From NCBI GenBank assembly GCA_025210395.1, contig JAOARV010000040.1:30348-94347 (forward strand): 64,000 nucleotides of DNA, written 5' to 3'. A model generated the notes under the pieces. The model searched no databases. It saw nothing but the letters and a program-made list of their open reading frames with translations, and was not told the origin of the DNA. Shown one piece after another: positions 33,888 to 43,535 of the stretch. The stretch is from Marinisporobacter sp. (GTDB lineage Bacteria; Bacillota; Clostridia; Peptostreptococcales; Thermotaleaceae). Position 1 is the first letter of the stretch. Every line of letters begins with the position of its first letter. The position numbers and the translations under genes are program-made.

Positions 33888-35228
33888 TTATTGATTGTTT
33901 CTTTTTAATTTACATATAAAAAAGCCATCGGTTCGATACATATTTGGATATAATTGTAAATATTTTTCTTTTGATTTTAACCCAAGAGGTAATACATGAT
34001 TCACATCTAAGATTTCAAAGTTCTTATACTCTTTTATAAATTTTTTTATAATATCTATATTTTCTTCCTTTTCTATTGTACATGTACTATATACTAAAAC
34101 GCCATCTTTTTTTACATATTTGCTAGCATTCTTCAATATTTCAAATTGTATTTTTGAAATTTCTTTGATATCTTGCGGTTTTTTATTATATTTTAATTCT
34201 GGCTTTCTTCTTATAATTCCTAGTCCTGAGCATGGTGCATCTACAAGTACCTTATCTGCTTTTCCTAAGAGAGATTCATCTACCTCTTTTGCATTAAAAT
34301 CCTGTGTATCAATAATAGAAATTCCTAATCTTTTTGCATTCTCCTCAATTAATTTTAATTTATGAGGATAGATATCTCTTGCTAATACTTTCCCTTCATT
34401 TTTCATAAGCTGAGCAATATGGGTTGTTTTTCCTCCAGGAGCTGCACATGCATCTACAATAAATTCACCTGGCTTTGGATCAAGAATATGACCTACTAAC
34501 ATAGAGCTTTCATCTTGAATTTGAAAAAAACCTTTATGATAAATTTCCATATCTTCAATATTTCCTAAATTTTTGATATGTATAGCCTCTTTTACAAAAG
34601 TATCTGTAAAAATTTCCACATTTTCGCTCATCAATTCTTCAATCAATTGTTTTTTCGTAACCTTTAATGTATTTGTACGTATGGACAATTTAGGTGTCTC
34701 ATTATTTGCTTTTAATAGTTCTACCGTAAAGTCTTGTCCAAATTCCTTTAGCCACTTTTCTACCATCCACTCAGGATGAGAATAAGCAATAGAAAGATGC
34801 TTGATCTTGTTTTCTTCCATAGTTGGCACCTTTATATCCTTTTTATTTCTCAAAAAGCTTCTTAATATACCATTTACAAAGCCAGAAGATCTATAATCAA
34901 CTTTTTTTGTTAATTTCACACTTTCATTCACTGCTGCAAATTCTGGTATTTTATCAAGATATATAATTTGATATAATCCCATTCTAAGAATATTTAATAC
35001 TTTTACATTCATTTTTTTTATTTTAATTTTTGAAAAAGTATCAATGATAAAATCTAAATATATTTTATTTTCTAATACGCCATACACAATTTCTGTTATA
35101 AATCTTCTATCTATACTCTCTATTTTTTTTCCCTTTAATGCTCTATTGATTGCAATATTTGAAAAGGCATTATTCTCTTCTATATCTACCAATATATCTA
35201 ACGCACATCTTCTCGCATCGTTTTTCAT
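33888..35228 (-). CDS. rsmB: 16S rRNA (cytosine(967)-C(5))-methyltransferase RsmB
   Basis: RsmB methylates C967 of 16S rRNA. The 446-residue protein has an N-terminal NusB-like helical domain (about 1-135, ARRCALDILVDIEENNAFSN), then a SAM-dependent domain. Motifs there are DACAAPGGKTTHIAQLM near residue 255, the PCS-type DAPCSGLGIIRRKPEL near 325, and STCTIEKEENIDII near 377 with the catalytic cysteine. It starts at an ATG after TAGGAGG. The DUF116 gene is upstream, with a hairpin in between. Confidence 0.96.
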   Translation of the reverse strand: MKNDARRCALDILVDIEENNAFSNIAINRALKGKKIESIDRRFITEIVYGVLENKIYLDFIIDTFSKIKIKKMNVKVLNILRMGLYQIIYLDKIPEFAAVNESVKLTKKVDYRSSGFVNGILRSFLRNKKDIKVPTMEENKIKHLSIAYSHPEWMVEKWLKEFGQDFTVELLKANNETPKLSIRTNTLKVTKKQLIEELMSENVEIFTDTFVKEAIHIKNLGNIEDMEIYHKGFFQIQDESSMLVGHILDPKPGEFIVDACAAPGGKTTHIAQLMKNEGKVLARDIYPHKLKLIEENAKRLGISIIDTQDFNAKEVDESLLGKADKVLVDAPCSGLGIIRRKPELKYNKKPQDIKEISKIQFEILKNASKYVKKDGVLVYSTCTIEKEENIDIIKKFIKEYKNFEILDVNHVLPLGLKSKEKYLQLYPNMYRTDGFFICKLKRNNQ

Positions 35229-35248
35229 AATTTCCTCCTATATAAATG

Positions 35249-35271
35249 AATGCACCCGATCTGGGTGCATT
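35249..35271 (-). terminator. Hairpin between the DUF116 gene and rsmB
   Basis: Arms AATGCACCC (35249-35257) and GGGTGCATT (35263-35271) pair perfectly around a 5-base loop. Only a modest T-rich tail follows on the minus strand, and the rsmB ribosome-binding site is close. It may be a partial terminator. Confidence 0.55.
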
Positions 35272-35280
35272 TAAAACATT

Positions 35281-36051
35281 TTATTCCTCTTTCCCTATAA
35301 AATACTCAATGGTTTTTTCAACATCTTTTAGATTTACCCTTGTATTTACACAAGGTCCTTCCGGTCTTTCATTCAATATTCCTATAACAGGTAATCTTTT
35401 CACATCCATAATCCCACTGCTTAAATCCCTTTCACAAGCTACTGCAATAATGGCCTTTGGCTTTATTTCTTTAATAATCTTCCTTGCAAGAGTTCCTCCT
35501 GTAGCAACAAATAAATTGGTATGATATTTCTCCTTTAATGTAATTAATTGATCTATATCACATAATCCACATCTTTTACAATTGTTAATATTATTTGTTA
35601 TTTTATGAGGACAACTACTTTTCTGAAGACAATGGGGAAGGAGTATAAGAATTTCCTCAGGCTTTACATGAATATGCGAGGATACAATTAAGCGATTATT
35701 TAATTCTGAAAAAGCACCTCTTATCTTGTTTTTATCTAACTTTAACAATCTCGTTAGCTGAATCATATTCATATAAATATATTTTAAAGAAAACCCAAGC
35801 CATCGCCTCGATAATGATGAGATATTTTTATCTTTTAATAGTTTTATAACAATGATCAGATTCATAAAAACAAAACAGCTTATAAAGCTAGCCCCTATTA
35901 ATATTATATTCAAAACCATCTTATATAATACAATATTACCTGATTGAACTAAATACAAGGCTACCAATGCAATTAAAACAAATAAAAAAACTAAAAGAAA
36001 AAGAGTCCTAATAAAAACAGCATTATTTTTTTTTACAGGATTGACAAACAT
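35281..36051 (-). CDS. DUF116 family membrane-anchored protein with cysteine cluster
   Basis: The 256-residue protein has two N-terminal membrane segments (about residues 14-75). A soluble domain follows with LLPHCLQKSSCPHKI, CKRCGLCDIDQL, LFVATGGTLARKII, IIAVACERDLSSGI and NERPEGPCVN, the cysteine-rich pattern of DUF116. The cysteines suggest metal or iron-sulfur binding; the function is unknown. The start is the ATG at 36051 with AGGTG six bases upstream, beginning one base after the fmt stop, so it is coupled to fmt. The location between fmt and rsmB is common in Clostridia. Confidence 0.85.
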   Translation of the reverse strand: MFVNPVKKNNAVFIRTLFLLVFLFVLIALVALYLVQSGNIVLYKMVLNIILIGASFISCFVFMNLIIVIKLLKDKNISSLSRRWLGFSLKYIYMNMIQLTRLLKLDKNKIRGAFSELNNRLIVSSHIHVKPEEILILLPHCLQKSSCPHKITNNINNCKRCGLCDIDQLITLKEKYHTNLFVATGGTLARKIIKEIKPKAIIAVACERDLSSGIMDVKRLPVIGILNERPEGPCVNTRVNLKDVEKTIEYFIGKEE

Positions 36052-36052
36052 A

Positions 36053-36982
36053 TTATTCACCTAAAATTACATTATTTTCTATTTCATGACCTCTTAAATA
36101 AGCATCTACTCGCATACGTTTGCTATTCGGAAATTGTATTTCTTCTAAAAGTAATATCCCGTCTCCTGTACACACAAAAATACCTTCCTTATTCACCTTT
36201 ATGATTTTCCCTGGTAGATCTTCACATTTTTCATTGATCACTTGAGCTTTCCATATCTTAAATTTCTTTCCTTCATAAGTAGTCACAGCTGTTGGCCAAG
36301 GATTTAGACCACGTATTAAATTATAAATAGATTGTGCTGTGTTCTGCCAATTTATTTTACCCGTATTTCTATCCATCATAGAAGCATAAGAACTTTTTTC
36401 ATCATCTTGCTTTTCTCTTGGTGCTTTATTTTCTTCAATCAATTTTAGCGTCTTTCCTAGTAATTTAGCACCTTCTAAAGATAATTCATCATGAAGCTCT
36501 CCTGCAATTTTTTCTTCTATAGGAACTTCCGCCTTTAAGATCATATCTCCTGTATCTAAGCCTTCTTCCATATACATAGTTGTAACGCCAGATACTTTTT
36601 CTCCATTTATAATGGCCCAATTAATAGGAGCTGCTCCTCTATATTTAGGGAGTAATGATGCATGAACATTAATACATCCAAGGGGTGGAATATCTAATAT
36701 GCTCTTTGGTAAAATCTGTCCAAATGCAACAACTACAATACAATCAGGCTCTAATGCTTCTATTTTTTTTACCATATCTTCTTCTCTAATTTTTTCAGGC
36801 TGCAAAACATCTATATTATACTCCATTGCCTTAACCTTTACTGGGGGAGGTGTTAATTTTTTTCCTCTTCCTTTAGGTCGATCTGGTTGTGTTACAACAG
36901 CTAATACTTCGTGTCCATTTTCTATAATTTCTGTTAAGCAAGGAACTGCAAAGTCTGGCGTTCCCATAAATATGATCTTCAT
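36053..36982 (-). CDS. fmt: Methionyl-tRNA formyltransferase
   Basis: Fmt formylates initiator Met-tRNA using 10-formyltetrahydrofolate. The 309-residue protein has IIFMGTPDFAVPCL at the N-terminus, the catalytic region INVHASLLPKYRGAAPINWA near residue 107, and TTMYMEEGLDTGDMI, followed by a C-terminal OB-like tRNA-binding domain from about 205. It follows def by nine bases; the two enzymes put on and remove the same formyl group. Confidence 0.97.
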   Translation of the reverse strand: MKIIFMGTPDFAVPCLTEIIENGHEVLAVVTQPDRPKGRGKKLTPPPVKVKAMEYNIDVLQPEKIREEDMVKKIEALEPDCIVVVAFGQILPKSILDIPPLGCINVHASLLPKYRGAAPINWAIINGEKVSGVTTMYMEEGLDTGDMILKAEVPIEEKIAGELHDELSLEGAKLLGKTLKLIEENKAPREKQDDEKSSYASMMDRNTGKINWQNTAQSIYNLIRGLNPWPTAVTTYEGKKFKIWKAQVINEKCEDLPGKIIKVNKEGIFVCTGDGILLLEEIQFPNSKRMRVDAYLRGHEIENNVILGE

Positions 36983-36991
36983 ATGTACCTC

Positions 36992-37432
36992 CTACTTAAT
37001 CACTTTATCTGTAAATAATATTCCTTCTAGATGATCTATTTCATGACAAAATGCTCTTGCTAAAAGATCGTTTCCTTCTATTTCTATCTCTTTTCCATCT
37101 CTATTTAGTCCTCTTACTCTCACCCATTTAGGTCTTTTAACATCTCCTGTGACTCCCGGAACACTTAAACAACCTTCTGTGTCTACGTATTCTCCTTTTG
37201 TTTCTAAAATTTCTGGATTAATCATCTCAATCAATCCTTCTCCTGTATCTATTACAATAATCCTTTTTAAAATTCCTACTTGTGGTGCTGCAAGCCCTAC
37301 ACCATCTGCATGATACATTGTTTCTACCATATCATCTATAAGGGTCTTTATTCTTTCATCAAATTTCTCAACAACCCTAGATTTTTTTCTTAACACTGGA
37401 TCTTCATCTTTCACAACATTTCTAATAGCCAT
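36992..37432 (-). CDS. def: Peptide deformylase
   Basis: Def removes the formyl group from nascent proteins. The 146-residue metalloprotease has the three family motifs: [10 protein letters not shown] near residue 45, EGCLSVPG near 88 (metal-binding Cys), and [12 protein letters not shown] near 129 (HExxH). It lies between priA and fmt in the conserved priA-def-fmt-rsmB order and is cotranscribed with them. Confidence 0.97.
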   Translation of the reverse strand: MAIRNVVKDEDPVLRKKSRVVEKFDERIKTLIDDMVETMYHADGVGLAAPQVGILKRIIVIDTGEGLIEMINPEILETKGEYVDTEGCLSVPGVTGDVKRPKWVRVRGLNRDGKEIEIEGNDLLARAFCHEIDHLEGILFTDKVIK

Positions 37433-37447
37433 ATTCGTCCTCCTCTT

Positions 37448-39925
37448 TTAAAGCATACTATAAGGGTCTATATCAATGCTTATATTTATATTTTGGGGAT
37501 AATTATTCTTTAACCTCATATCATTTATTATACCTTTAATTATATTTTGGTCAACAGGTTTACTTTTGATAATTATTTGCCACCTATATTTTTCTTTTAT
37601 TTTTCCTAAAGGTGCTGGGTGAGGTCCAAAGAGTACATCTTCTCTATTTATATTATATTTAAGCAATTTTTCTTCCAATATATTTGCAAAATTATTTATT
37701 GTTTTTACTACATCTTTTTCCTTATTTCCTACAAATAATATATTAATTAGTCTTGAATAAGGGGGATACATAAATGCTTTCCTTAGCATGATTTCATGAT
37801 TAAAAAAAGAAATATAATCATGAGATTTTGCTGTAGTGATAGAGAAATGTTCTGGTTCATAAGTTTGTACAACTACTTTTCCTGTATTATTTCCTCTACC
37901 TGCTCTTCCTGCAACTTGCGTTAAAAGCTGAAAAGTTTTTTCAGATGCTCTAAAATCTGGTAAATTCAAACTCGTATCCGCAGCAATAACACCTACTAAA
38001 GTTACATTAGGAAAGTCTAATCCCTTGGCAATCATTTGGGTTCCAATTAAAATATCAATATCCCCTTTTCTAAATTTACTTAGAATCTGATCCATTACAC
38101 CTTTTTTGGATGTAGTATCTAAATCGAGCCTTGCCACCCTTGCTTTAGGAAAAAATTTTTTTGTTAAATTCTCAATCTTTTCTGTTCCTACTCCAAAATA
38201 TTTTATATACTTACTTTTACATTCGGGACAAACATTAGGCGGATTTTTTGTATAGTCACAATAATGACAAGATGCTTTATTTGAAGATGCATGATAGGTT
38301 AAGGAAATCTCACAATGAGGACATTTTACTACATATCCACATTTTCTACATGAAATAAATGTAGAATACCCTCTCCTATTCAAAAATAAAATACTTTGCT
38401 CACCCTTATTTAACTTGTCCATAATTCCTTTATACAAGCTCTGGCTAAAGACACTCTTATTTCCTTTATCTAGTTCTTCTCTCATATCTACAATCTCTAC
38501 CTTTGGCAAAGGATTATTATTAAACCTATTTAATAGCTCAATTTTAGTATATTCTCCCTCAAGGGCATAAGTATAGCTTTCAATAGATGGCGTAGCTGAA
38601 CCTAAGACTAATACTGCATTATTTTTTTTGCATCTAAATTTCGCCACATCAATAGTATGATATTTAGGATTAGATTCTGATTTGTATGTATATTCATGCT
38701 CTTCATCTATAATAACCATCCCTAGATGATTAAAGGGTGAAAAAACAGCGGATCTAGCACCAATCGCTATTTTAACTTCTCCTCTATTGATGCGATTCCA
38801 CTCATCATACCTCTCTCCTAGGGAAAGTTTACTATGTAGTACTGCTACAATGTTCCCAAATCTTCCTTTAAATCGCTCAATCATCTGAGAAGTTAAAGAG
38901 ATTTCTGGAACAAGTACAATAGCCTCTTGCCCCCTCTTTAACACCTGGTCTATTAACTGCATATAAATTTCTGTTTTCCCACTACCTGTAACTCCATGAA
39001 TCAAAAAAGGATGATACTCACAGCTTTCAATAGTTGGCATAATTTTTTCTAAAGCTTCTGATTGCTCTTTTGTGAGTGTAAAAGGTTTTGTAGAGGATAT
39101 ATGCATATTCCTATAAGGATCTCGTTTTTTTTCTACTGTAATAACTTCTATACAGCCTTTATCTAAAAGAGCTTTCATGGTGTTCGTTGATATATTCATA
39201 GCTTTTTTAAGCTCTATCCATGTTACTTCTTTATATTTTGATAAATAAACTAAAACTTCTCTTTGCTTTTTAGCTCGTGGGCTTATTTTTTCTAGTAATT
39301 TTGTAAATTCTTCCCTATCAGATAGTTTTATAATTTTTTCAAAAACTGTATTCACATTGCTTTTTAAATCAGTCTTTATCATAATTATTTTTTTCTGTTC
39401 TAGATTTTTTAATAAGCGATAGATCTCCATATTCGGAAAAGCTTTTTTTAAGAAAGCATTTGTTACTTTTTTTCGCGTAAGAAGGAAACTTATAATTGCT
39501 ATTTCTCTTTGAGAAAGACCATATTCCTGAAGCTTCTTTTCTTCAAAATCTTCTCTTAAAATAATTGTCTTTTTGGCTTTTAAGGATGCACCTGTTGGCA
39601 TAACACATTGAATGGCATCAATAAATCTACACATATATTTTTCTTTCATCCATCTGCATAAATTGATCAGTTCCTTTGAAAGAATCGTATCTTCATGGAT
39701 TATATCTTTTACATATTTTATCTTTCTATAATCAAAATCAATTTTTTCTATTGTATCTACTACATATCCTTCTATAAGCTTATTTCCTTTTCCAAAGGGA
39801 ATAAGCACTCTAGAACCTATCTGGATTTTTTCTCTTAAATTTTTGGGAACACCATAAGTATATTCTCGATCTGTTTGATTACTTTTATTATTTATAATGA
39901 TTTTTATAAACTTTACCTTCTCCAT
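37448..39925 (-). CDS. priA: Primosomal replication restart helicase PriA
   Basis: PriA recognises stalled forks and reloads the replisome. The 825-residue protein has an N-terminal DNA-binding domain, then helicase motifs FLIHGVTGSGKTEIYMQLI and DEEHEYTYKSE. A zinc region has eight cysteines in CxxC pairs (CRKCGYVVKCPHC, CHYCDY, CPECKS). The C-terminal motif is LTQVAGRAGRGN. I choose the ATG at 39925 (MEKVKFIKI) over the in-frame ATG at 39940, because GGGGGAA lies between them. A TATAAT-like element is just upstream. Confidence 0.96.
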   Translation of the reverse strand: MEKVKFIKIIINNKSNQTDREYTYGVPKNLREKIQIGSRVLIPFGKGNKLIEGYVVDTIEKIDFDYRKIKYVKDIIHEDTILSKELINLCRWMKEKYMCRFIDAIQCVMPTGASLKAKKTIILREDFEEKKLQEYGLSQREIAIISFLLTRKKVTNAFLKKAFPNMEIYRLLKNLEQKKIIMIKTDLKSNVNTVFEKIIKLSDREEFTKLLEKISPRAKKQREVLVYLSKYKEVTWIELKKAMNISTNTMKALLDKGCIEVITVEKKRDPYRNMHISSTKPFTLTKEQSEALEKIMPTIESCEYHPFLIHGVTGSGKTEIYMQLIDQVLKRGQEAIVLVPEISLTSQMIERFKGRFGNIVAVLHSKLSLGERYDEWNRINRGEVKIAIGARSAVFSPFNHLGMVIIDEEHEYTYKSESNPKYHTIDVAKFRCKKNNAVLVLGSATPSIESYTYALEGEYTKIELLNRFNNNPLPKVEIVDMREELDKGNKSVFSQSLYKGIMDKLNKGEQSILFLNRRGYSTFISCRKCGYVVKCPHCEISLTYHASSNKASCHYCDYTKNPPNVCPECKSKYIKYFGVGTEKIENLTKKFFPKARVARLDLDTTSKKGVMDQILSKFRKGDIDILIGTQMIAKGLDFPNVTLVGVIAADTSLNLPDFRASEKTFQLLTQVAGRAGRGNNTGKVVVQTYEPEHFSITTAKSHDYISFFNHEIMLRKAFMYPPYSRLINILFVGNKEKDVVKTINNFANILEEKLLKYNINREDVLFGPHPAPLGKIKEKYRWQIIIKSKPVDQNIIKGIINDMRLKNNYPQNINISIDIDPYSML

Positions 39926-39982
39926 AGAAAATTCCCCCATGGTTTTATTATATCAAAAATCACATGCTCATCTTCAATAAGA

Positions 39983-40006
39983 AAGGAGCAGGTTCCCCTA
40001 CTCCTT
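39983..40006 (-). terminator. Hairpin overlapping the coaBC stop codon
   Basis: Arms 39983-39992 and 39997-40006 form a 10-bp stem with one G-U pair on the minus strand. The stem contains the TAG of coaBC. A short T-rich tail (TCTTATT) follows. It probably reduces read-through into priA. Confidence 0.6.
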
Positions 40007-41191
40007 AAGTAAATTTTTCGCCTTATCTAGTATCTTTTCTGCAAGCTCTTTCTTCTCCATCTTCTTACATTGCTCTAACTGTCCATCTTGATCAATAATC
40101 GTTACAATATTGGTATCACTCTTAAAACCAGCACCTTCTTCTGTCAGGTCATTGGCTACAATAAAATCAAGATTTTTCTTTTGAATCTTCTTCTTTGCAT
40201 TCTCAAGAAGATTCTGTGTTTCAGCTGCAAAACCAACAAGTACTTGATGATTCTTTTTTCGTTTTCCTAATTCCATTAGAATATCAGGATTTCTAGTAAG
40301 CTTTATAGAAAAATCACTATCTGATTTTTTTATTTTATTATCTGAGACATTGCTTGGACGATAATCAGCAACTGCAGCTGATTTAATAACAATATCTGCC
40401 CATTCAAAACGTTTCAGTACTTCCTTATACATTTCATTTGTAGTATTTACATCTACTTTTTTTACACCTGCTGACTGAGTAAGGTTTGTAGGACCTGATA
40501 TCAATACTACTTCTGCTCCTCTAGCTACTGCCTTTTCTGCAACTGCATATCCCATTTTACCAGAAGAATGATTGGTAATATACCTTACAGGATCAATAGG
40601 CTCTTTTGTTGGCCCTGCTGTGACAAGAATTTTTTTCCCTTTTAAATCCTTCTGTTGGTTTAAAAGCTCTATCGCTCTATTTACAATTACTTCAGGTTCT
40701 GCAAGCTTTCCTTTTCCATAATCACCACAAGCAAGCCTTCCTTCTGCTGGTTCAACAAAATGCATCCCTAAATTTTTCAACTTTTGGATATTCTCTTGAA
40801 CAATAGGATTCTCATACATATTTGTATTCATAGCTGGTGCAATAAGTATTGGTGCTTTTGTAGCCATTATGGTCGTACTTAACATATCATCTGCAATACC
40901 ACTAGCAATTTTCCCAATAACATTTGCTGTTGTAGGCACAACTAAAAACAGGTCTGCCTTTTGAGCAAGAGCTATATGTTCTACCTCCCATGTTTTTGGT
41001 TCTTCAAACATATCTGTCACAACATAATTTTGTGATAAAGATTGAAATGTTAATGGATTGATAAACCTTTGTGCGGACTTTGTCATAATCACATTCACAT
41101 CAAGTCCATGTTTTTTTAATCGACTTACAACATCAGCTGCCTTATATGCTGCAATTCCTCCAGTTACACCAACTACAACATTTTTATTCAT
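39998..41191 (-). CDS. coaBC: Bifunctional phosphopantothenoylcysteine decarboxylase/phosphopantothenate-cysteine ligase CoaBC
   Basis: CoaBC adds cysteine to 4'-phosphopantothenate and decarboxylates the product in CoA synthesis. The N-terminal flavoprotein domain (about 1-175) has GVTGGIAAYKAADVVSRL, APAMNTNMYENP and the active-site PAEGRLACGDYGKG. The C-terminal ligase domain has VTAGPTKEPIDPVRYITNHSSGKMG and KIKKSDSDFSIKLTRNPDIL. The ATG at 41191 follows AGGTG by five bases (397 residues). It fits with coaD at 22277-22753. Confidence 0.97.
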   Translation of the reverse strand: MNKNVVVGVTGGIAAYKAADVVSRLKKHGLDVNVIMTKSAQRFINPLTFQSLSQNYVVTDMFEEPKTWEVEHIALAQKADLFLVVPTTANVIGKIASGIADDMLSTTIMATKAPILIAPAMNTNMYENPIVQENIQKLKNLGMHFVEPAEGRLACGDYGKGKLAEPEVIVNRAIELLNQQKDLKGKKILVTAGPTKEPIDPVRYITNHSSGKMGYAVAEKAVARGAEVVLISGPTNLTQSAGVKKVDVNTTNEMYKEVLKRFEWADIVIKSAAVADYRPSNVSDNKIKKSDSDFSIKLTRNPDILMELGKRKKNHQVLVGFAAETQNLLENAKKKIQKKNLDFIVANDLTEEGAGFKSDTNIVTIIDQDGQLEQCKKMEKKELAEKILDKAKNLLKE

Positions 41192-41203
41192 CACTACACC
41201 TCA

Positions 41204-41407
41204 TTACTCCTCTATTTCTTCACGTTTACATATAATAGCATCTTCAGAAATTTCATAAGTAGCAATCGTTACAGGTTTACTTGAATCAACCCTTATTAAT
41301 TTTTCATCTCCGTCAATAATTTCTCTAGCTCTTTTTGAAGCAGCAATAACTAATGAATATCTACTATCTACTTTTTCCATTAATTTATTCATAGATGGAT
41401 TTAACAT
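41204..41407 (-). CDS. rpoZ: RNA polymerase omega subunit
   Basis: Omega stabilises the beta' subunit of RNA polymerase. The 67-residue product has LNPSMNKLMEKVDSRYSLV followed by IAASKRAREIIDGD, the conserved omega helix. The start overlaps the end of gmk by seven bases. The order remA-gmk-rpoZ-coaBC-priA is conserved across Firmicutes. Confidence 0.95.
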   Translation of the reverse strand: MLNPSMNKLMEKVDSRYSLVIAASKRAREIIDGDEKLIRVDSSKPVTIATYEISEDAIICKREEIEE

Positions 41408-42021
41408 GAGATCTCCTCCTTAAATTTTGAAATTATTTCTTCTATATTTTCACTTACTTTACAATTTTCTGCCCTTATAAGGGCTCTAATTTTTTTTACA
41501 GCTTCTTTAACTTCATCATTGATCACAAAATAATCATATTCTTTTACATAATTGATTTCATCTAGTGCACTCCCAAATCTTTTTTGGATAGCTTCTTCAG
41601 ATTCAGTACCTCTCCCCACAATTCTTTTCTTTAATTCATTCATTGATGGGGGCAATATAAATATAAATATTCCTTTAGGATACTTTTCCTTCACTTGTAA
41701 TGCTCCTTGAATATCGATCTCAAGAAGAACATTATTTCCTTCCTTTATTTCATCAATTACATATTTTTTAGGTGTCCCATAATAATTATCATAAACTTTT
41801 GCATACTCTAAAAATTCACCTTGTTCAATTTGTCTTTCAAAAACATCCTTTTCTAAAAAATGGTAATTCACGCCATTCCTTTCACCATTCCTTGGTTCTC
41901 TCGTAGTAGCAGATATAGAAAGTTTTATATCTTTTTCTATCTTTAATAATTCCTTACAGACAGTGCCTTTTCCAGTCCCTGATGGTCCTGAAATAACAAG
42001 TAATAAGCCTTCTTTTATCAT
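41401..42021 (-). CDS. gmk: Guanylate kinase
   Basis: Gmk phosphorylates GMP to GDP. The 206-residue P-loop kinase has LVISGPSGTGKGTVCKELL near residue 7, SATTREPRNGERNGVNYHFL (GMP binding) near 37, GEFLEYAKVYDNYYGTP, and VLLEIDIQGALQVKEKYP. It is cotranscribed with remA upstream and rpoZ downstream. Confidence 0.98.
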   Translation of the reverse strand: MIKEGLLLVISGPSGTGKGTVCKELLKIEKDIKLSISATTREPRNGERNGVNYHFLEKDVFERQIEQGEFLEYAKVYDNYYGTPKKYVIDEIKEGNNVLLEIDIQGALQVKEKYPKGIFIFILPPSMNELKKRIVGRGTESEEAIQKRFGSALDEINYVKEYDYFVINDEVKEAVKKIRALIRAENCKVSENIEEIISKFKEEISC

Positions 42022-42047
42022 TTGAATTCCCCTTCTATTGATCCTTT

Positions 42048-42320
42048 TTAATCATGATCTGTCGTATCTTTATGATCATCTTTATTTGATAATCTATGGG
42101 CAACAGTTTCTGGTTGTACTGCTGATAAGATAATATGGTCACTATCCGTAATAATTACAGCTCTTGTTCTCCTACCATATGTAGCATCAATTAACATACC
42201 TCTTTCTCTAGCTTCCTGAATAATTCTTTTAATAGGTGCTGATTCAGGACTTACAATGGCTACTAATCGATTTGCTGATACAATATTTCCAAAGCCTATA
42301 TTAATCAACTTTATACTCAT
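42048..42320 (-). CDS. remA: Extracellular matrix regulator RemA (DUF370)
   Basis: RemA is a small DNA-binding regulator that forms ring-like oligomers in B. subtilis and activates matrix and osmoprotection genes. The 90-residue product has [28 protein letters not shown] followed by [35 protein letters not shown], the full family sequence. Its targets in a clostridium are not known. It lies between yicC and gmk, as in most Firmicutes. Confidence 0.93.
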   Translation of the reverse strand: MSIKLINIGFGNIVSANRLVAIVSPESAPIKRIIQEARERGMLIDATYGRRTRAVIITDSDHIILSAVQPETVAHRLSNKDDHKDTTDHD

Positions 42321-42331
42321 CTATAGTCCCC

Positions 42332-43213
42332 CTATTCTATATTTTGTACTTGTTCTCTTATTTTTTCCAGTTCGCTTTTTAGATCGACTACATAATTTGT
42401 AATTTCTAAATCATTTGCTTTTGACCCTATTGTATTAATTTCTCTATTCATTTCTTGTATTAAAAAGTCTAACTTTCGACCAACCGTATGACTTTCCTTT
42501 AATGTTTTCTTTAATTGGTCCACATGGCTATTTAGTCTTACAATTTCTTCTGTTATACTGCATTTATCAGCCAGCACTGCAATTTCCATACTTAATCGAT
42601 TTTCATCAACCTCTACACTATCCTCTAACAATTCATGAATTCGATCCTTTAGCTTTTCCTTATACTCTAATACTACCTGAGGAGAACGATTTTGTATTTT
42701 TTCTACAATATTAGAAATATATTCACATCTATTATGAATATCCTCAGCCAATTTTACCCCTTCTGCCTCTCTCATTTCTACTAATAAGTCTAAAGCTTTT
42801 GCTGCTGCATTTTGTAAACAACTCCAAACAGCATCTTCATCCTCTTCCTTTGGTTCTACTTTTATTACATCAGAAAATTTGGATACTAATGAAACCGTAA
42901 TATCATCTATGACATTAAATTCATCCCTAATCTTTCTTAAACAATCTATGTACTGTCTAGCCACTAAAGTATTTACAGAAATTTTCGTATCTATATCTCC
43001 TATATTTTCTACAGTAATATATACTTCTACCCTTCCTCTTTTTATATAATCTTTAACAAGATTTTTAAGTTTGTCTTCTAAATAGGTAAATCTCTTTGGC
43101 ATTCTTATAACAATGTCATTGTATCTATGATTAACAGTTTTCACTTCAACAATAAATTGTCTCTCATTGTCCTTGCCTTCACCTCTTCCAAAGCCGGTCA
43201 TGCTCTTAATCAT
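42332..43213 (-). CDS. yicC: YicC family endoribonuclease/RNA regulation protein
   Basis: YicC proteins (YloC in B. subtilis) are RNA-cleaving or RNA-decay-modulating proteins. The 293-residue product has MIKSMTGFGRGEG at the start, VEVKTVNHRYNDIVIRMPKRF near residue 25, the coiled middle, and DFLIQEMNREINTIGSKAND near the end, the conserved C-terminal signature. It heads the yicC-remA-gmk-rpoZ-coaBC unit, with a promoter at 43288-43293. Confidence 0.93.
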   Translation of the reverse strand: MIKSMTGFGRGEGKDNERQFIVEVKTVNHRYNDIVIRMPKRFTYLEDKLKNLVKDYIKRGRVEVYITVENIGDIDTKISVNTLVARQYIDCLRKIRDEFNVIDDITVSLVSKFSDVIKVEPKEEDEDAVWSCLQNAAAKALDLLVEMREAEGVKLAEDIHNRCEYISNIVEKIQNRSPQVVLEYKEKLKDRIHELLEDSVEVDENRLSMEIAVLADKCSITEEIVRLNSHVDQLKKTLKESHTVGRKLDFLIQEMNREINTIGSKANDLEITNYVVDLKSELEKIREQVQNIE

Positions 43214-43287
43214 ATCTTTTCATCCTTCCATCTATTGGTTAAAACTGCCTTGCATGGAAAAGAACAATCCTTCTCTCATAAATCACA

Positions 43288-43296
43288 ATTATATCA
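43288..43296 (-). promoter_or_regulatory. Promoter of the yicC operon
   Basis: The minus strand reads TGATATAAT, an extended -10 (TATAAT at 43288-43293), about 75 bases before yicC. TTAATT lies 17 bases upstream as a weak -35. Confidence 0.6.
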
Positions 43297-43490
43297 TTTT
43301 TATTGATAAAAATTAAGACTTATCAAGAAATTTTCTTATTCTTTTATTATTTTATCGTCCTAAAGGGTATTCTATCATAAATAGGTTGCGCATCCTAATT
43401 ATACAAAAATTTAAGATTACCTTCTATAATATTATTTATTTTTTGTAGTCTTATACATTTATATAACAACTTTTAAATTATTTGAAAGAA

Positions 43491-43499
43491 TGATATACT
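43491..43499 (+). promoter_or_regulatory. Promoter of rqcH
   Basis: TGATATACT on the plus strand is an extended -10 (TATACT at 43494-43499), 36 bases before the ATG. The -35 region is AT-rich without a clear match. Confidence 0.55.
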
Positions 43500-43535
43500 T
43501 GAATGATGAAAAAATGAAAGTTTGGAGGAATGTAT

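Larger units (their letters stand above)
43214..43535. other. Divergent intergenic region between yicC and rqcH
   Basis: This 322-base AT-rich spacer holds divergent promoters for yicC (TATAAT near 43288) and rqcH (TATACT near 43494). The middle part, about 43330-43470, shows no open frame with a ribosome-binding site, no strong hairpin and no RNA gene I can recognise. Confidence 0.6.
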
